Position numbers and translations under genes: made by a program. Positions 11,481-23,639 of a DNA stretch of 64,000 nucleotides are shown one piece after another; the stretch's first letter is position 1, and the number at the start of each line of letters is the position of its first letter. The notes below the pieces were generated by a model. That model was not told the origin of the DNA. It ran no database searches and saw nothing but the letters and a program-made list of their open reading frames with translations. The DNA is from Margaritifera margaritifera (taxonomy: Eukaryota > Mollusca > Bivalvia > Unionida > Margaritiferidae): positions 6,022,001 through 6,086,000 of the forward strand of contig JAQPZY010001660.1 in NCBI GenBank assembly GCA_029931535.1, given 5' to 3'.

Positions 11481-12189
11481 GATGTTGACCATTTTGAATG
11501 ATAAAAACATGTGGTTTCGCATCATTTCATTCATGCTACAAGATGGTGGCCAGGTAAACAAGTGCTTAGAAATACTTTGTCAAAATCTGTGAATATCATA
11601 TGATTATTTATTCATCTAGGATTTACTCATCATGGATATTGTTTCTCTAAGTATTTTAATGTTTATGGTAAATCATCATTGTGATTGATTTTGTTAAAAT
11701 ATTGTATTATTTTTTTAATATATTTACCAGAGTTCTGCATACAAACAAAACTGGTGTTATATCTAACAATGGAAGTAAGGTAATCAGATTTCATCCACAT
11801 CAAAGAAAATCAAGACAGTATCCCTATCCATGTCATGAACAACTCACCATTGAAGTAGATGAACGAACCTAGGACTAATTTCCAACCCTACAAATACTCA
11901 TAACAACAGGGGTATATGTCTAAAATCACTACTTCACATGAAAATAAAATTAAATGTAATGTATTCCCATCAACAAATACCATTTTATTTAAGGCAGTGG
12001 ATGCTTGACTTGGACTTATAATGGATTTCTTGAACTGTGCTAAGACATACACAACAGATCCAGCACCAGCACTGTGTCACCACAGCCATTATCAGCTTGG
12101 CTCATAACCTCCACTCCTATCAGTTCCTGCCAAGCAAAGCCATAATAAATTACAAACTCACTTGCTAAGTAGACACAAGCTACACAAGG

Positions 12190-12450
12190 CCTAATTACTT
12201 AACACCCACCTCTCCCCTAGCCTTGGTAGACCCAGATACACTTCATCAAATTGTAGAAGACAATGCCACTAATCAAGATAATGAAAATCCAAGTACATGT
12301 AGTGCTAGCCAAGCAAGACCCCACTTTACACCTTCACCTGCACAAGGCAGACACAAGCCACATAGTGCCTAAATATATAACACTTCTAACACCCACCTCA
12401 CTCCAATATCAGGTAGACCCAGATATACTTCATCAAAGTGTAGAAGACGG
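12190..12450. repeat. Imperfect ~177-bp duplication
   Basis: The order 'AACACCCACCTC…GGTAGACCCAGATACACTTC…ATCAAATTGTAGAAGAC' at about 12199-12262 recurs at about 12388-12449 with ten or so changes. One plus-strand frame reads VDPDTLHQIVEDN in the first copy and VDPDILHQSVEDGE in the second. That resembles coding DNA, but the source is not recognised. Confidence 0.55.
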
Positions 12451-12609
12451 TGAAACTGGTCCTAATCATGACAAGACTTGTTTCAAACACAATGAAAGTC
12501 ACTCACAGTTCACAGTGCCATGGAAAATTATGTTCTAAGTGACTTGATAGTTATGATCAGGGATCTTAAGCTATATGTGCATGTTTATGTATGTGTATGT
12601 GTGTCTATA

Positions 12610-13369
12610 TATTTCAAGATGGCGGCCATGATGGATGTCAGATCTGGCCCATTTTAGGAATAACTAGACACCATAAGAACTCTTTTAGTGAAAACCACAG
12701 ATCAATATAACTTTTTGTATAGGATGAGCAGCGATAACAAGATTTTCAAGATGGCTCCTGTGATGGCCATATTGAACTTCAGATTAGGACCGAGTAGACA
12801 TCATAAGAAGTTTTTTAGTGAAAACCCCATGTTCATATGACCATCCATTCATGAAGAGTTGTGATAAGATTTTCAAGATGGCTGCCATGGTGGCCATATT
12901 GGATGTCAGATCAGCACCATTTTCATTTAGGACCAACTAGACATCATAAGAAGTCTTTTAGTGAAAACCCCATGTTGATAAGACCATCCATTGAGAAGGA
13001 GTAGCGTTAACAAGATTTTCAAGATGGCTGCCATGGTGGCCATACTGGATGTCAGATCTGCAGCATTTTCATTTAGGCCCACTTAGACATCATAAGAAGT
13101 CTTTTAGTGAAAACCCCATGTTCATATGAACATCCATTCAAAAGGAGTAGTGATAAGTTTTTCAAGATGGCCACTGAGGCAGCCATATTGGATGTCCGAG
13201 CAGCGCCATTTTCATCTAGGACCAACTAGACCATGGCATGAATGTGTATGTAAAGTTTCAATGCAATCCTCCAAGTAGTTTTGGAGGAGTAGTGATAACA
13301 AACTTGTGCTAATGGATGGATGGATGACAGACAGCTGACCATCCCATAAGCTCGCTCCCTGGGTGCCAT
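12610..13369. repeat. Tandem-core element copy 1 (AAGATGGCTGCCAT core)
   Basis: Five units of 119-151 bp start with TTCAAGATGG at 12613, 12747, 12866, 13017 and 13158. Each runs through CCATATTGGATGTCAGATC, CACCATTTTCATTTAGGACC, AACTAGACATCATAAGAAGT and CTTTTAGTGAAAACCCCAT. The end (CATCCCATAAGCTCGCTCC…) is a decayed version of the common tail. No head is visible on the left, so the copy is 5'-truncated. Bases 12617-12630 read AAGATGGCGGCCAT, a consensus-like YY1 site. Confidence 0.8.
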
Positions 13370-15188
13370 GTATGTTTAATGCATCAGCCTGATCACAATG
13401 AGATTTGTTGCACATAGGTTGAAAAAGTTTTTAACAATTTATTATAATTTGAGATATTTTCCCGAGTGTACATGCAAAGCTTTGACTTGTCACCTTTTTA
13501 ACTTCTAAGGGAAACAGTTTGTACAAATGCTGCACAAAGTGTGTGACTTTATTAACAAATCTTTCCATGGCCTCAGGGATTATATAGACTAGAGACCAAT
13601 TAAGAGTTTAAGTATAGGTGACCTTGAGAAAGGGAGGGAGTCAATAGGAGTGGGACCAGTAATTATCAATGACAACATGGACATTCACATTTTAATCTGG
13701 GTTATAAAGAGGTGCCTGATACTGTGTCAAGTTGTAATGTTTAATCGGAGAGACACAAAATAATTTTCACACACACTGCATTTTTTCTGACCAGCCAGCT
13801 GGTAAATCTGTCACTAGGTTTATGTATTATGATTTCACACCAGTGTTTCTATACAGGTACTTATGGTAGAAGTTTTAACTTAAAATTGATGCAAAACTTA
13901 ACCTAATCTGATGCCTCGGTTACAGCTACTAACAATGAAGCAATCTCATGGTCACATATTCAAAGAACAGAATCATGAACTTAAGAAATATACTTAGAAA
14001 ATATGGAAAATTACATTAAGTGAAAAGGGAAACTATGAAAATTTAGCTCCCTGTTCCTTATCAGGATAAATCTAATAATCAACCAACTGATTTAATGAAT
14101 GTAATTTAACAGCAACCCTGCACAATGGAGGCTATGCAATTCCATGATAGACATAAAATACATGCTAACAAAAAGTATTTAACTATCCAAAAGGTAGAAA
14201 TAAAACGATTAAAACGTAAAATATATAAATATGAAATGTAACATTTAAATTATAAAACTGTAACATAATTCTGTATATAAAACAATTTGTTTTTTCCAAA
14301 GTCTATAATCCTTCTTACCGTCATGTAATCCATAAACTAAAAATGTCATAAGAATCATGATCATCTCACATTTTATGACAAAGCTGCATCTTGAAAACTA
14401 TAAACATGTCTCAACTATATGTGTGCTTCTGCCAGAAGAACTTTGTTGAAAGGGGATATAACTCTGAAAAAAGGCATCAGATTATAACCACTAAGCAATA
14501 TGCATATCTCTACAGGTCATAATGATCGAGTCAACCAAGCTTCAATCCATAAAAATATTTGAGGATAGTTAAGCATACAAGATTATGTGTTGGCTGGCTG
14601 GCTGGATGGATAGATATATGGACCTAGACATACTGATGGTGAGAGAATCAAAATGCAAGGTTTGTGGGATTTGGATCGAAATAAGAAGTTGACTAAAGAA
14701 GTAGAGTAAAAACAATAGAAGCAACTGTTCCATGTTTTTTCCACTTATCATTATCTCACTTCATTATTTTGATTTATATTTGTTAAATGTCAAATGACCT
14801 TTATTTTCCATCAAGCTGTAACTGGCACCCAAATACACACTGGCTAGAGTCTATATTCTTTAATATGTGTAATAAAAAGGAAAAAATAACACCTATGAGC
14901 TTATTACATTTTTAAAATACAGGTAGTCAAATGTTATCTTCTAATTTTTTTATGAAGACAAGCTACAGTACTTAAACAATCCAACTTCGAAGGTGCCACA
15001 TATTTGTGTGAATATCTGTAATGACATTTACTCTTTTAAGACTGTTTTTAGTGCAAAATAAGGTACCCAAAGCAAACAAACACATACACATAAACACACA
15101 GGAATACACCAATAGGAGTAAAGTGATACTTTTTGCATATTTTTGTTTCTTGCTGGTTGGCATATGAATTTAGCCACGTTGCAATTTT

Positions 15189-15557
15189 GATCAACAATGT
15201 TTGCACTTGAATATACAGATACTGGTGTGAATAAAACCTTAATTGGGATTTAAATTAATGTTCTCATATATACTTGCTTACGAGTCGGGTCCAACTGCAA
15301 ACAACATAGACATTGATCTGCTAGCACATTATGCGCTCGCAGATCAGGGCCTATGTTGTTTGTTCAACTGATTACTTATAACAAACTGTACAGACCCAGA
15401 TCTGCCTGCACATGATGCAATGGCAGATCTGGGTCTATGCAGTTTGCAGTTGGACTGGACTTATAAACAAGTATATATGGTAACATTAATTTAAATCCCG
15501 ATTAAGGTTGTTTTCACACCAGTATCTGTATATTCAAGAGCAAACATTGTTAATCAA
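15189..15557. mobile_element. Nested palindrome: double-hairpin MITE inside a larger inverted repeat
   Basis: Outer arms of about 77 bp (15189-15265 and 15480-15557) are inverted copies with few mismatches, sharing ACAATGTTTGC, CTTGAATATACAGATACTGG and GATTTAAATTAATGTT. Between them lies a MITE (15266-15479) with ends ATATATACTTGCTTACGAG and ACAAGTATATATGG and two internal hairpins: ACAACATAGAC…GTCTATGTTGT-type at 15301-15362 and TGTACAGACCCAGATCTGCC…GGCAGATCTGGGTCTATGCA at 15389-15442. The whole 370 bp can fold back on itself. Confidence 0.8.
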
Positions 15558-16049
15558 TGGCTGTACTCCATGTTTAATTCTAACCCTAACATGACAACAC
15601 CATCAGAGATGACTGTCATTTGCACATAGTTTGTTTGTACAGTACAATGGTGAATTAATAATCATCTTACAAGAGTTCTCATAGTATTCATTAGCATTCA
15701 AGCCATTAGGAGTCTCAGTAAACAGACAAACAATGATTGTGTTGGTAACATAAAATAAAAGTTTATGTCTATTGTAGCAAACCAGAGTCTCTAGGGGCAT
15801 TTATTTAAATAATGGTTTCATTTAAAATTTAATTGTTTCTAAAATAAATACCTTTTCCTACCCAGAAATGAAAGTATTACAATGAAGGTATGAATTGTAT
15901 TGATTGGTAAAGCACAAAAATGCCAAAGTATAGCACAAAATCCACTGCAAGTGGATGTCAGAGTGTGGGTACACCTGCTTGGAAACAATCATCTGCTTGG
16001 AAACAATCATGTGAACTGATCAGGGCACAGTTATCTCCTATTTGCTGAA

Positions 16050-17956
16050 GGATTAAATGAAAGACTTGAATGCCAGGATGCTTGTCAAATATGGTCCAAT
16101 TCTGATGAGCAGTTTTAGAGAAGTCATTTGAAGCTTTCTTTTTATTTTGAGTAATGCAGCCAAATTTGATGGCAGTTCAGAATCATTTGTAAACAAGAGT
16201 CCCTTCAAGGGATTGATGCTCTCTGCACCAAAAAGAATTTCCTGAAATTCAAAGTAAGACCATTTCTTCTTTTTAACTCCTGAGTGATGAAACCATCTGA
16301 TATTCTTAAGCAATAACAAGATTTTCAAATTAGCTGCTATGTTGGCCATATTGGATGTAGGATCGGCACCATTTTCATTTAGGACCAACTAGACATCGTT
16401 AGAAATCTTTTGGTAAAAATCCCATGTCAATATGGCCATCCATTCAGGACTAGTGATAAGATTTTCATGATGGCCATATTTGATGTCAGATCTGTACCAT
16501 TATCATTTATGACCAACAAGACATCATAAAAAGTCTTTTCGTGAAAACTACATGTCTATATGACCATCCATCTAGAAGGAATAGCAACAACAAGATTTTC
16601 AAAATGGCCACCATGGCAGCCATATTGGATGTCAGACTGTCACCATTTTCATATAGGTCCAACTAGACATCATGAGAAGTCTTCTGGTGAAAACCCCATG
16701 GTGATACGACTTTCCATTCAAGAGGAGTAGCAACAACTAGATGTTCAAGATGGCTGCCATGGTTGCCATATTGGATGTCATACTGACACCATCTTTATTT
16801 AAGATCAACAAGACATCATAAGAATTCTTTGGTGAAAACCCAATGTCAATATGATCATCCATTTAGGAGGTGTAGCTATAACAATATTTTCAAGATGGCC
16901 ACTGTGGTGGCTATTGTGGAGGTCAGATTGGCACCATTTTCATTTAGGACCAACCAGACATCACAAGAAGTCTTCTGGTGAAAACCCTATGTTGATGTGA
17001 CTTTCCATTTATGAAGAGTAGTGAGGACAAAATATTTATGATGGCTGCCATGGCCACGGCATACATATTGGATGTTGGATTGGCACCGCTTTCATTTAGA
17101 ACCATGTAGACATCATAAGAAATCTTTCAGTGAAAATCCCAGTTGATATGACCATCCATTCAGAAAGATTTTCAAGAAAAGTCATTTAAAGTTTTTTGTT
17201 TTTAGTAATTGCAACCATATTTGATGTCAGATTGGCATCATTTTTACAAAACTGAAATAACTGCATGCCAGGATGTCTCTAAAATCATATTAAAATTCTC
17301 TTTACCAGTTTTTGAGAAGAAGACATTTAAAGGTTTTCCAAGTTTTTACAACAGCAGCCAAATTTAATGGCAGAGTGGCATAATCTGTACAAAACATCAA
17401 AGGTCTTTATACAAAGATGCTTTCTGTCTAATTTGGTCTGATTCTGTTCAGCAGTTTTGGAGAAATTGTTTAAAGGTTCTTCTATTTTAAGTAATGGTGG
17501 CCATATTTGATGGAGGAGTGGCTTCATGTTTTACAAATCGGAAATGCCATCTTGCCAGGATGGTCAAATTCTGTTCTGCATATTTTGAGAAGTCATCATT
17601 TAAAAAGTTGTTATATTTTTAGTAACTGTGGCAATGTTTGATGGTAGACTGGCATCATTTGTAAAAACTTTAAAGATCTTGATTCCAGGTAGCTTTTTCT
17701 CAAATTTGGTCAGATTGAATTTTGTTCAGCAGTTTTTGTTGAGAAGTCATTTAAAGGTTTTCTATTCTAGTATTGGTGGCCATATTTGATGGTGGAAGCC
17801 CTTCATGCAAGGATGTTCTCTGCCAATTAGGCTGAAACTGCTCCAGTGGTTTTTGAGAAGTTTAAGATAACGAATGCTGACAGACCACTGACGACACACG
17901 ACATACATAGGATCATACCATAAACACACTTGGCCTTACAGCCAGGTGAGTTAAAA
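16050..17956 (+). mobile_element. Composite tandem-core element copy 2
   Basis: The head at 16192 is AACAAGAGTCCCTTCAAGGG, followed by TTGATGCTCTCTGCACC. The core has about nine units of the AAGATGGCTGCCATGG / CATTTTCATTTAGGACC type. It then changes to a second core (17160-17870) with CATTTAAAGGTTTT and GCAGCCAAATTTGATGGCAG units. The tail (17911-17954) reads CATACCATAAACACACTTGG, CCTTACAGCCAGGTGAGTTAA. A fragment of the second core also lies before the head (16050-16190), so the head was inserted into, or recombined with, an older copy. No coding capacity is visible. Confidence 0.7.
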
Positions 17957-18111
17957 ATGTATACTCACTTATAAGCCAATATCAACTGCAAACTCGCGTA
18001 TAATCCAAGTGTAAACAACATAGACCCTGATCTGCCGGCGCATTATGCAATGGCAGATCAGGGTCTATGTTGTTTGTATTTGGACCCAGCTTATACGCGA
18101 GTATATACGGT
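17957..18111. mobile_element. Single-hairpin copy of the CGCGTATA MITE
   Basis: Ends: GTATACTCACTTATAAGCC and GCTTATACGCGAGTATATAC. Internal arms 18013-18036 and 18052-18075 (AAACAACATAGACCCTGATC + TGCC and its complement) are 24 of 24 complementary around a 15-nt loop. One of the two hairpins of the family is missing. The left end contains a partial end duplication (CTCGCGTATAATCC). Confidence 0.85.
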
Positions 18112-19544
18112 AACCAAATCTATTCCACATTTCAAAGTATGAACTATTTGATTTTGTAAAAAATTATTTATTAAAACATCGAGCAGTAAACTGGAGTATA
18201 ATCTTGAAAAAATATGAAATATAGAAAAAAACAAGATTTTAACTACTGATGATAAATTTTACACAACTTTTATAATCAAGACCTATGGCAATTCATCTAT
18301 TCTGAAATTTTAAAAGCAGTGTTGACATTTATAAAGAATTTTTGACCTAGAAAGCTCCATGGAAAAATGTCCAATAATGTCCAATAGAGTTATGAACTAC
18401 CAGTTAATTATACAACGGTAAAGTCCATCATAGCAAAGATATGACACTGTGATGATAAAAAAATTTACTCGTTAGGACCAAAAAAGAAACCTACATTTGT
18501 GAGGACTTATTGTGAATGTAACTGTTGATTCATACATATTAGGTCTGGGGGAAAAAATTTAACAGGATCGATATGTAGCAGGTGCAGCCTTGATAACAAA
18601 TGGGTGGAGCATTTACAGGTATTGTACAAGTGATCTGTATATCAGCTTCACAACCAGTTACAAAAATGTACTTGATGATCATGTTTTGTACACCTGTGGT
18701 TGAATAACCATCAAAATTACTCTCTTTTCCAGGTAATACAATCTGCTTATATGCTTCTGATTACAGGTAAATGCTAACATCGTTTGTTTGTTTTCATGGA
18801 TACATGTGCTGGTTTGCTTATTTCTTTCCAACTCCATGCATATACTAACATGTACATCCTGCACAAGTGTGGACAAAAGTAGATTAAATTTTTCGTATAT
18901 CATCCAAGCACTAGAACTCTGTTACAGTCAACTTTACAAGTGTGTAATTAACACACAGTGCTTAACTTTATGTGGAATATGGCATGATGGGTCCTTTTTT
19001 CTGTCTAGTTTTCTGTGTCAGAATTCACTAAAATAAGTAACGAGTCCCATAAGGTCCATATTTTTAAGTACATTCTTAAAATAGACCAATGGATAGCCAA
19101 GAAATATTTATTTGCTTAATATACTTTCATTTTCCTGTAAAAATAGAATAAGTAAATATGTCTGACCATGAACATTTCCCCAAAATGTCAATTTCTATTG
19201 AAATCTATAGGACTTTTTTTGCCTACAATGTGGCAAAGACAAGATGTAATTTGATAAATTGCAGAAAAAATATCTCTGAAAAAGCCCTGTACTCTTCTAA
19301 CCTATTTCAAAAATGGTTTTTGAACAATTTTACAAACAAATTCATATCATGCTCTAAATTTAGCTCAAATTTAAAAATCAAGAATCATTATCAAATTCAA
19401 AATTATTATCAGATACAAAATCAAGAACTATTAACAGTCACAAAATTCAATGTGGTCTGTATTGCACATTCTGAATGTATGGTTACAGGATTAGCCATGC
19501 ATGAGAAACTATTCGAACATTGCAAAGACTGTCCTTGACAGTTA

Positions 19545-19660
19545 TCTCGAGTCGACTAATAACTTTTACCATATGTGCCTGCCTATAAGTCAATACTTTT
19601 TGACTGGGAAGTCTGGGCTTCGTCTTATACTCCGAATCGACTCGTATATGGATTATGTCA
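19545..19660. repeat. MITE fragment (TATAAGTC family)
   Basis: GAGTCGACTAATA, ACCATATGTGCCTGCCTATA and GTCTTATACTCCGAATCGAC match, with mutations, the ends and middle of the copy at 21280-21400, marking a dispersed inverted-end element. Confidence 0.45.
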
Positions 19661-20036
19661 ATGAAATTGCTCTACCATATTTAATGTAATTTTTCATACA
19701 TGAGAAAATAAATGTTTTTTTCAAAGTGCAAAAAAAAATATTTAAAAAAAATAATTTTAATTTTGGGGAAGAGATCGTGCGCGAAAAAATATAGGACCCG
19801 ACATTTAGAAGGATTCCAAAATATTTACATGATCGTCAGTATTAAATTCACGTGCATCAGACGTAAATTGTGCTAAAGCAGCATGCAATAATAATATATG
19901 TTGCTTAAATTTGCTTACATACGTGTGTATTAGAATTGACAAGTTAGAAAACGAATAACCATGACATGGACATGGGTATTCCATCACACATTTTTCTTCT
20001 TGCACCTTGTGATTGAAATAAAATATGCCCCGATAT

Positions 20037-21014
20037 GAGAGAGAGAGAGATTTCAGCCCTTCTTTGTGGTATTTTACTTTATGTATTTTACTGACCCCTT
20101 TTAGCTGAAGCTTTTGTCAAAGAGAGAAAACTAAAATAAAATAGTCAATGGAAATTAACAAAATACATATCATACTCCTTCAGTTTCAAAGATATATAAT
20201 TTATATTTAAATATTCACAATATTTATATCCATATAGACTCCATTTAGTTTAAATGCCAAAATGACCATTTAGCATGCTGTGTTGTTTTCTGTGCAAATA
20301 CAATGACCTCTATATTCCCACGAAATAAGATTAACCTTTATCAGTAAGTGCATGTAAACTTCATGTAGTTTGGCAGCATTTTGGTTTGATCTTTGCTCAT
20401 GAAGTCAAAACTCTGACACTTCGGTCAGCGAGAACAAAAGATGTCACTGGTTGAGAAACTTACATGAACAAGCACCTGGCATTACAGGTCATTACACAGT
20501 ACTGCATTTATTAACATGTTTTACAGAATCAATTACAATACCCTATGGGTAGCCTCATTTCCCTATTGGTAGCCTAACTAATTTGATCACATCTACTGCT
20601 GGTGTCAACTGGAATGACCTGGCTAAAGCTGAAGGCATATTTAATTAGCATGTAAATAACACTGCAAAGCCATGTGATTCTTCTGACAATGGATATAAAA
20701 ACAAGAATGAACTGTTTTTTCAGAGGTATTAATTGATAATGGAATATAGTAATGCCCCTGTACATGAGTAAGATCACAATCATCAGGTAACTCAACAATA
20801 CATATTACAATCACCCTGTAGCCCCCCCCCTCTCTCTCTCTCTAAAAGCTACAAGTAAACACTGCTCTGAATGCATATGTTCTAACACACTGACATAGCA
20901 CTGTTTCGTCTCTCTCTCTCTCTCTCTCTCTCAAACACACATACATACATACATACATACATACATACATACATACATACATACATACATACATACATAC
21001 ATACATACATACAT
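20037..21014. repeat. Microsatellite cluster: GA, TC and ATAC
   Basis: (GA)n at 20037-20050, C-run plus (TC)n at 20822-20844, (TC)n at 20909-20932 and (ATAC)n at 20941-21014 (about 18 units). The rest of the span is unique AT-rich DNA. Confidence 0.95.
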
Positions 21015-21279
21015 GCATTCACTAAAGTCTTGTCTTTTGTATTTTATTGTACATATAATTTGATAATGAGGTTATAGTTGCTGTAAGGATACAAACTGCA
21101 CTTAACTATTTGACAACAGAGGTTCATATCGTTGAGTACAATGTACCAATATATAATACCTATAAATAATACATGTACAGATCATCTTAATCATTTTCCC
21201 AACTAATCTGGAATAGCTTAGTGATACCATTAATATTCATGAAACCGAGAGTTACTAGTGAAAACAAAGAAGCCAAGGT

Positions 21280-21402
21280 GTTGATCTGGCTTTGTCTTAT
21301 ACTCCACATCAACTAATATATGGATGAAAAATTGAAAATTGAAGAAATCTGCTAATTCGACTTATACTCCACATTAACTTATAGGCCGGCAAATACGGTA
21401 TA
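21280..21402. repeat. MITE with TATAAGTCGA-type internal repeats
   Basis: Two half-elements each contain CTTATACTCCACATCAAC or CTTATACTCCACATTAAC, and the right end is CCGGCAAATACGGTATATA. A second diverged copy is at 19545-19660. It lies about 320 bp from the exon at 21726. Confidence 0.45.
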
Positions 21403-21725
21403 TATACCTATATGGACAAGTTCAAATGATATTTGATCTGTTGTTGGCAACATTTCTCAAAGAAACCATCGTAACCCAGGGCTGTTCCAGTAAAACATAC
21501 TTGGAACCCTGTGAAGGCATCTCCAATGTGGAGTAGTAACTCACAGATGCAATTGAGAATTCTGCATCTCTTTTATATGAACTCTTTAAGTAATCAGAGT
21601 ACACCAGCCCATATTTTTAAAAACTGCCTTCCCTAGGTAATATGCATGTTTAAATGGAACAATGCTAATCCAATTTTCTCCAGGTAGTTTCATAACAGTC
21701 TTACTTATGAAGGAATTACCCTTAC

Positions 21726-21807
21726 CCTATCATTTAAATCATGGAAATTTCCATCGATGTCGTCCAGGATGTCCTCTGTTGCATTTATTGCACTTCTTTG
21801 TAGTTGA
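21726..21807 (-). CDS. RAB11FIP3/4: Rab11-FIP exon leading into the coiled coil
   Basis: The exon is 82 nt: one base plus 27 codons ending in phase 0. The acceptor is TCTTATTCACAG and the donor AGG|GTAAGG. It encodes QLQRSAINATEDILDD and then IDGNFHDLNDR. ATEDILDDID and the closing NDR compare with STEDLFRDSID and ITEKV in human FIP4 as remembered. The next exon starts directly with VKFLER, so NDR-VKFLERHVLEL reproduces the beginning of the class II FIP coiled coil. The flanking introns hold degenerate repeats but the exon itself is intact. Confidence 0.87.
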
Positions 21808-22044
21808 CTGTGAATAAGAAAAAAATAAGGAAATGGTGCATCAAGTTTCCTAAAATCTTGATATAGTTGTATAGTATGATCACTGCATTGTTTAATTATT
21901 ATTTCAGGTGATGCTACTATTTGTTATGGCATTATGTGGTATACAATATTTATGATGTGACAGCATAACACTGATACAAAGGAAACATACCTGATAAAGA
22001 TTACTGCAAATAAGAAGGTTCTTCTGTAAAATTTGGTCCAATTC

Positions 22045-23110
22045 TTACAGCCAGGTGAGTTTAAAAAAACTGTTTTTCCCCAATTTTTTAAAATATATTT
22101 TTCATGTTTATTTATGATAAAAATTGACTGTTTTGCAATTTTTGTAAACAAAAAACTTAATATCTTGCTAGAAACATGTCAATACAACATGGATGCCCCT
22201 GCCAATGTGATGCAATTGAAGGAAAAAGGTCTAGGTCAAAAAGGGACTACACTCTGTAAAATATTTTCAGAAAATGGTGAAAATCAAACCGGACCTAGAT
22301 CTATGTAATATAAAGCTTCATTCCAAAATTGGCTTCAATCCACCAAATCCTTTAAAAATGAATGACTGGAAATTGAAGGGAAAAGTCCCAACTTCACACA
22401 ATTTTGCTTGGAACACATTCAAAACTGAACATCACTTGGACCTTTCTGATGTAAAGCCTTGTACCAAATTTAGTTTGAATCCATTAGGTCCTTCAAAAGT
22501 TACTGAACACAAATTCAAAGGCAATGTTCCAAGTCAAACAGGGGATATAATCTGCAAGATGTTACCAGAAAACAGTTAAAATAAAATTTTACTAAGGTTT
22601 TCTGAATGTAAAGCATCAGATCAAATTTGTTTTAATTCATTATATGTTCAAAAGTTACTGAGCGGAAGTAAAATTTGTGACAAGCATGACATGATGGGGC
22701 ATGATGTGATGTGATGGATAGACTTGTATGGTTGGGGCATAAAAAATATGCATGTATCCTCTGAAGCTTTTTTTTCCAAATGGCCCCATGTCCTGTCACA
22801 TCTATCACAAATTCTCTTTCTGTTCAAAAACTTCTGTTGGTTTTAAATATATTCAAATCAAATTTGGTACGAGGTTAGGTCAAGTTCCATTTTCACCATT
22901 TTCCAACAAAATTTAACTGACTGATGGTCTCTGTTTAACTTTGCCGTTCTACTGCATCAGAATTTTCTTTCTGTTCAATAACTTTTGAAGAAATCAAATT
23001 TGTTATGAGGCTTTAGATTAAAAAGATCTAAGCCACATTAGAGTTTCACTATTTTCCAATAAATTTTACTGAGTTATAACCCCTGTGTTTTACTCTAAAC
23101 TTTGCCCTTC
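22045..23110. repeat. Degenerate ~110-155 bp repeat units
   Basis: From 22200 to 22700, units share AAAGCTTCATTCCAAAATT / AAAGCCTTGTACCAAATTT / AAAGCATCAGATCAAATTTG and CAAAAGTTACTGA. From 22790 to 23110, two units share TTCTTTCTGTTCAA-AACTT, ATTTGGTACGAGG / ATTTGTTATGAGG, CACCATTTTCCAACAAA / CACTATTTTCCAATAAA and TTAACTTTGCC. 22050-22061 (CAGCCAGGTGAG) repeats the tail motif of the composite elements. Confidence 0.55.
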
Positions 23111-23639
23111 AATTGCATTATATTGGCAAGCACATCCGTGTCATACTGACACATTTCTAGTATGTCCTCCCAAGACATCCTCCTTTGTAATTTGTTTTGT
23201 AACAAACGACAGCACTATAATGTAAGATAACCATCTCACTCATCCCTATATTTCAATAAGTTATTTTCAAATGGCATTGCAAATGGTAACTGGTGCTGCA
23301 TCTAAAAATTTTTTCTGCAACATCCTGAAAAATGCATAAAGACAGCACTTTTTACACAGTCTTAATAATTATAATTTTATACCGTTCTTTTCCCATTAAT
23401 GAGGCACTAATCATTCCATTAACCCTTGAAAGTTCAAGGCTTTTGTAATGTAAGTTTTCAGCACACAAGAAGTGACCAGAAGTTGGCATAACCCTGCAGG
23501 TGACCTCCCTTTAATAATCAAGTTGCTACTGTCATCTGTCATAATTTGCAATCATAATTTTTTTCTGTAATAATAAAAGAAAGATCCTTTAAGAGAAAAG
23601 AAACCTTGGAAGAAACGAAATAATATATATGTATTTAGT

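Larger units (their letters stand above)
10108..21725. other. Intron 10108-21725 (11.6 kb), repeat-rich
   Basis: Contents: 54-bp minisatellite, (CA)n, a single copy of the TGACCTTGA-family repeat with an isolated composite-element head (11220-11480), a duplicated 12.2-12.45 kb segment, tandem arrays at 12.6-13.4 and 16.2-17.95 kb, double-hairpin MITEs at 15.2-15.6 and 17.96-18.11 kb, GA/TC and ATAC microsatellites at 20.0-21.0 kb and MITE pieces at 19.54-19.66 and 21.28-21.40 kb. The stretches 13.4-15.2, 18.1-19.5 and 19.7-20.8 kb show nothing recognisable. Confidence 0.5.

Noticed and set aside
22274..22579. 101-residue plus-strand open frame with NPLGPSKVTEHKFKG
   Set aside because: It spans degenerate repeat units (AAAGC…ACCAAATTT…AGTTACTGA), so the protein-like periodicity comes from the repeat.
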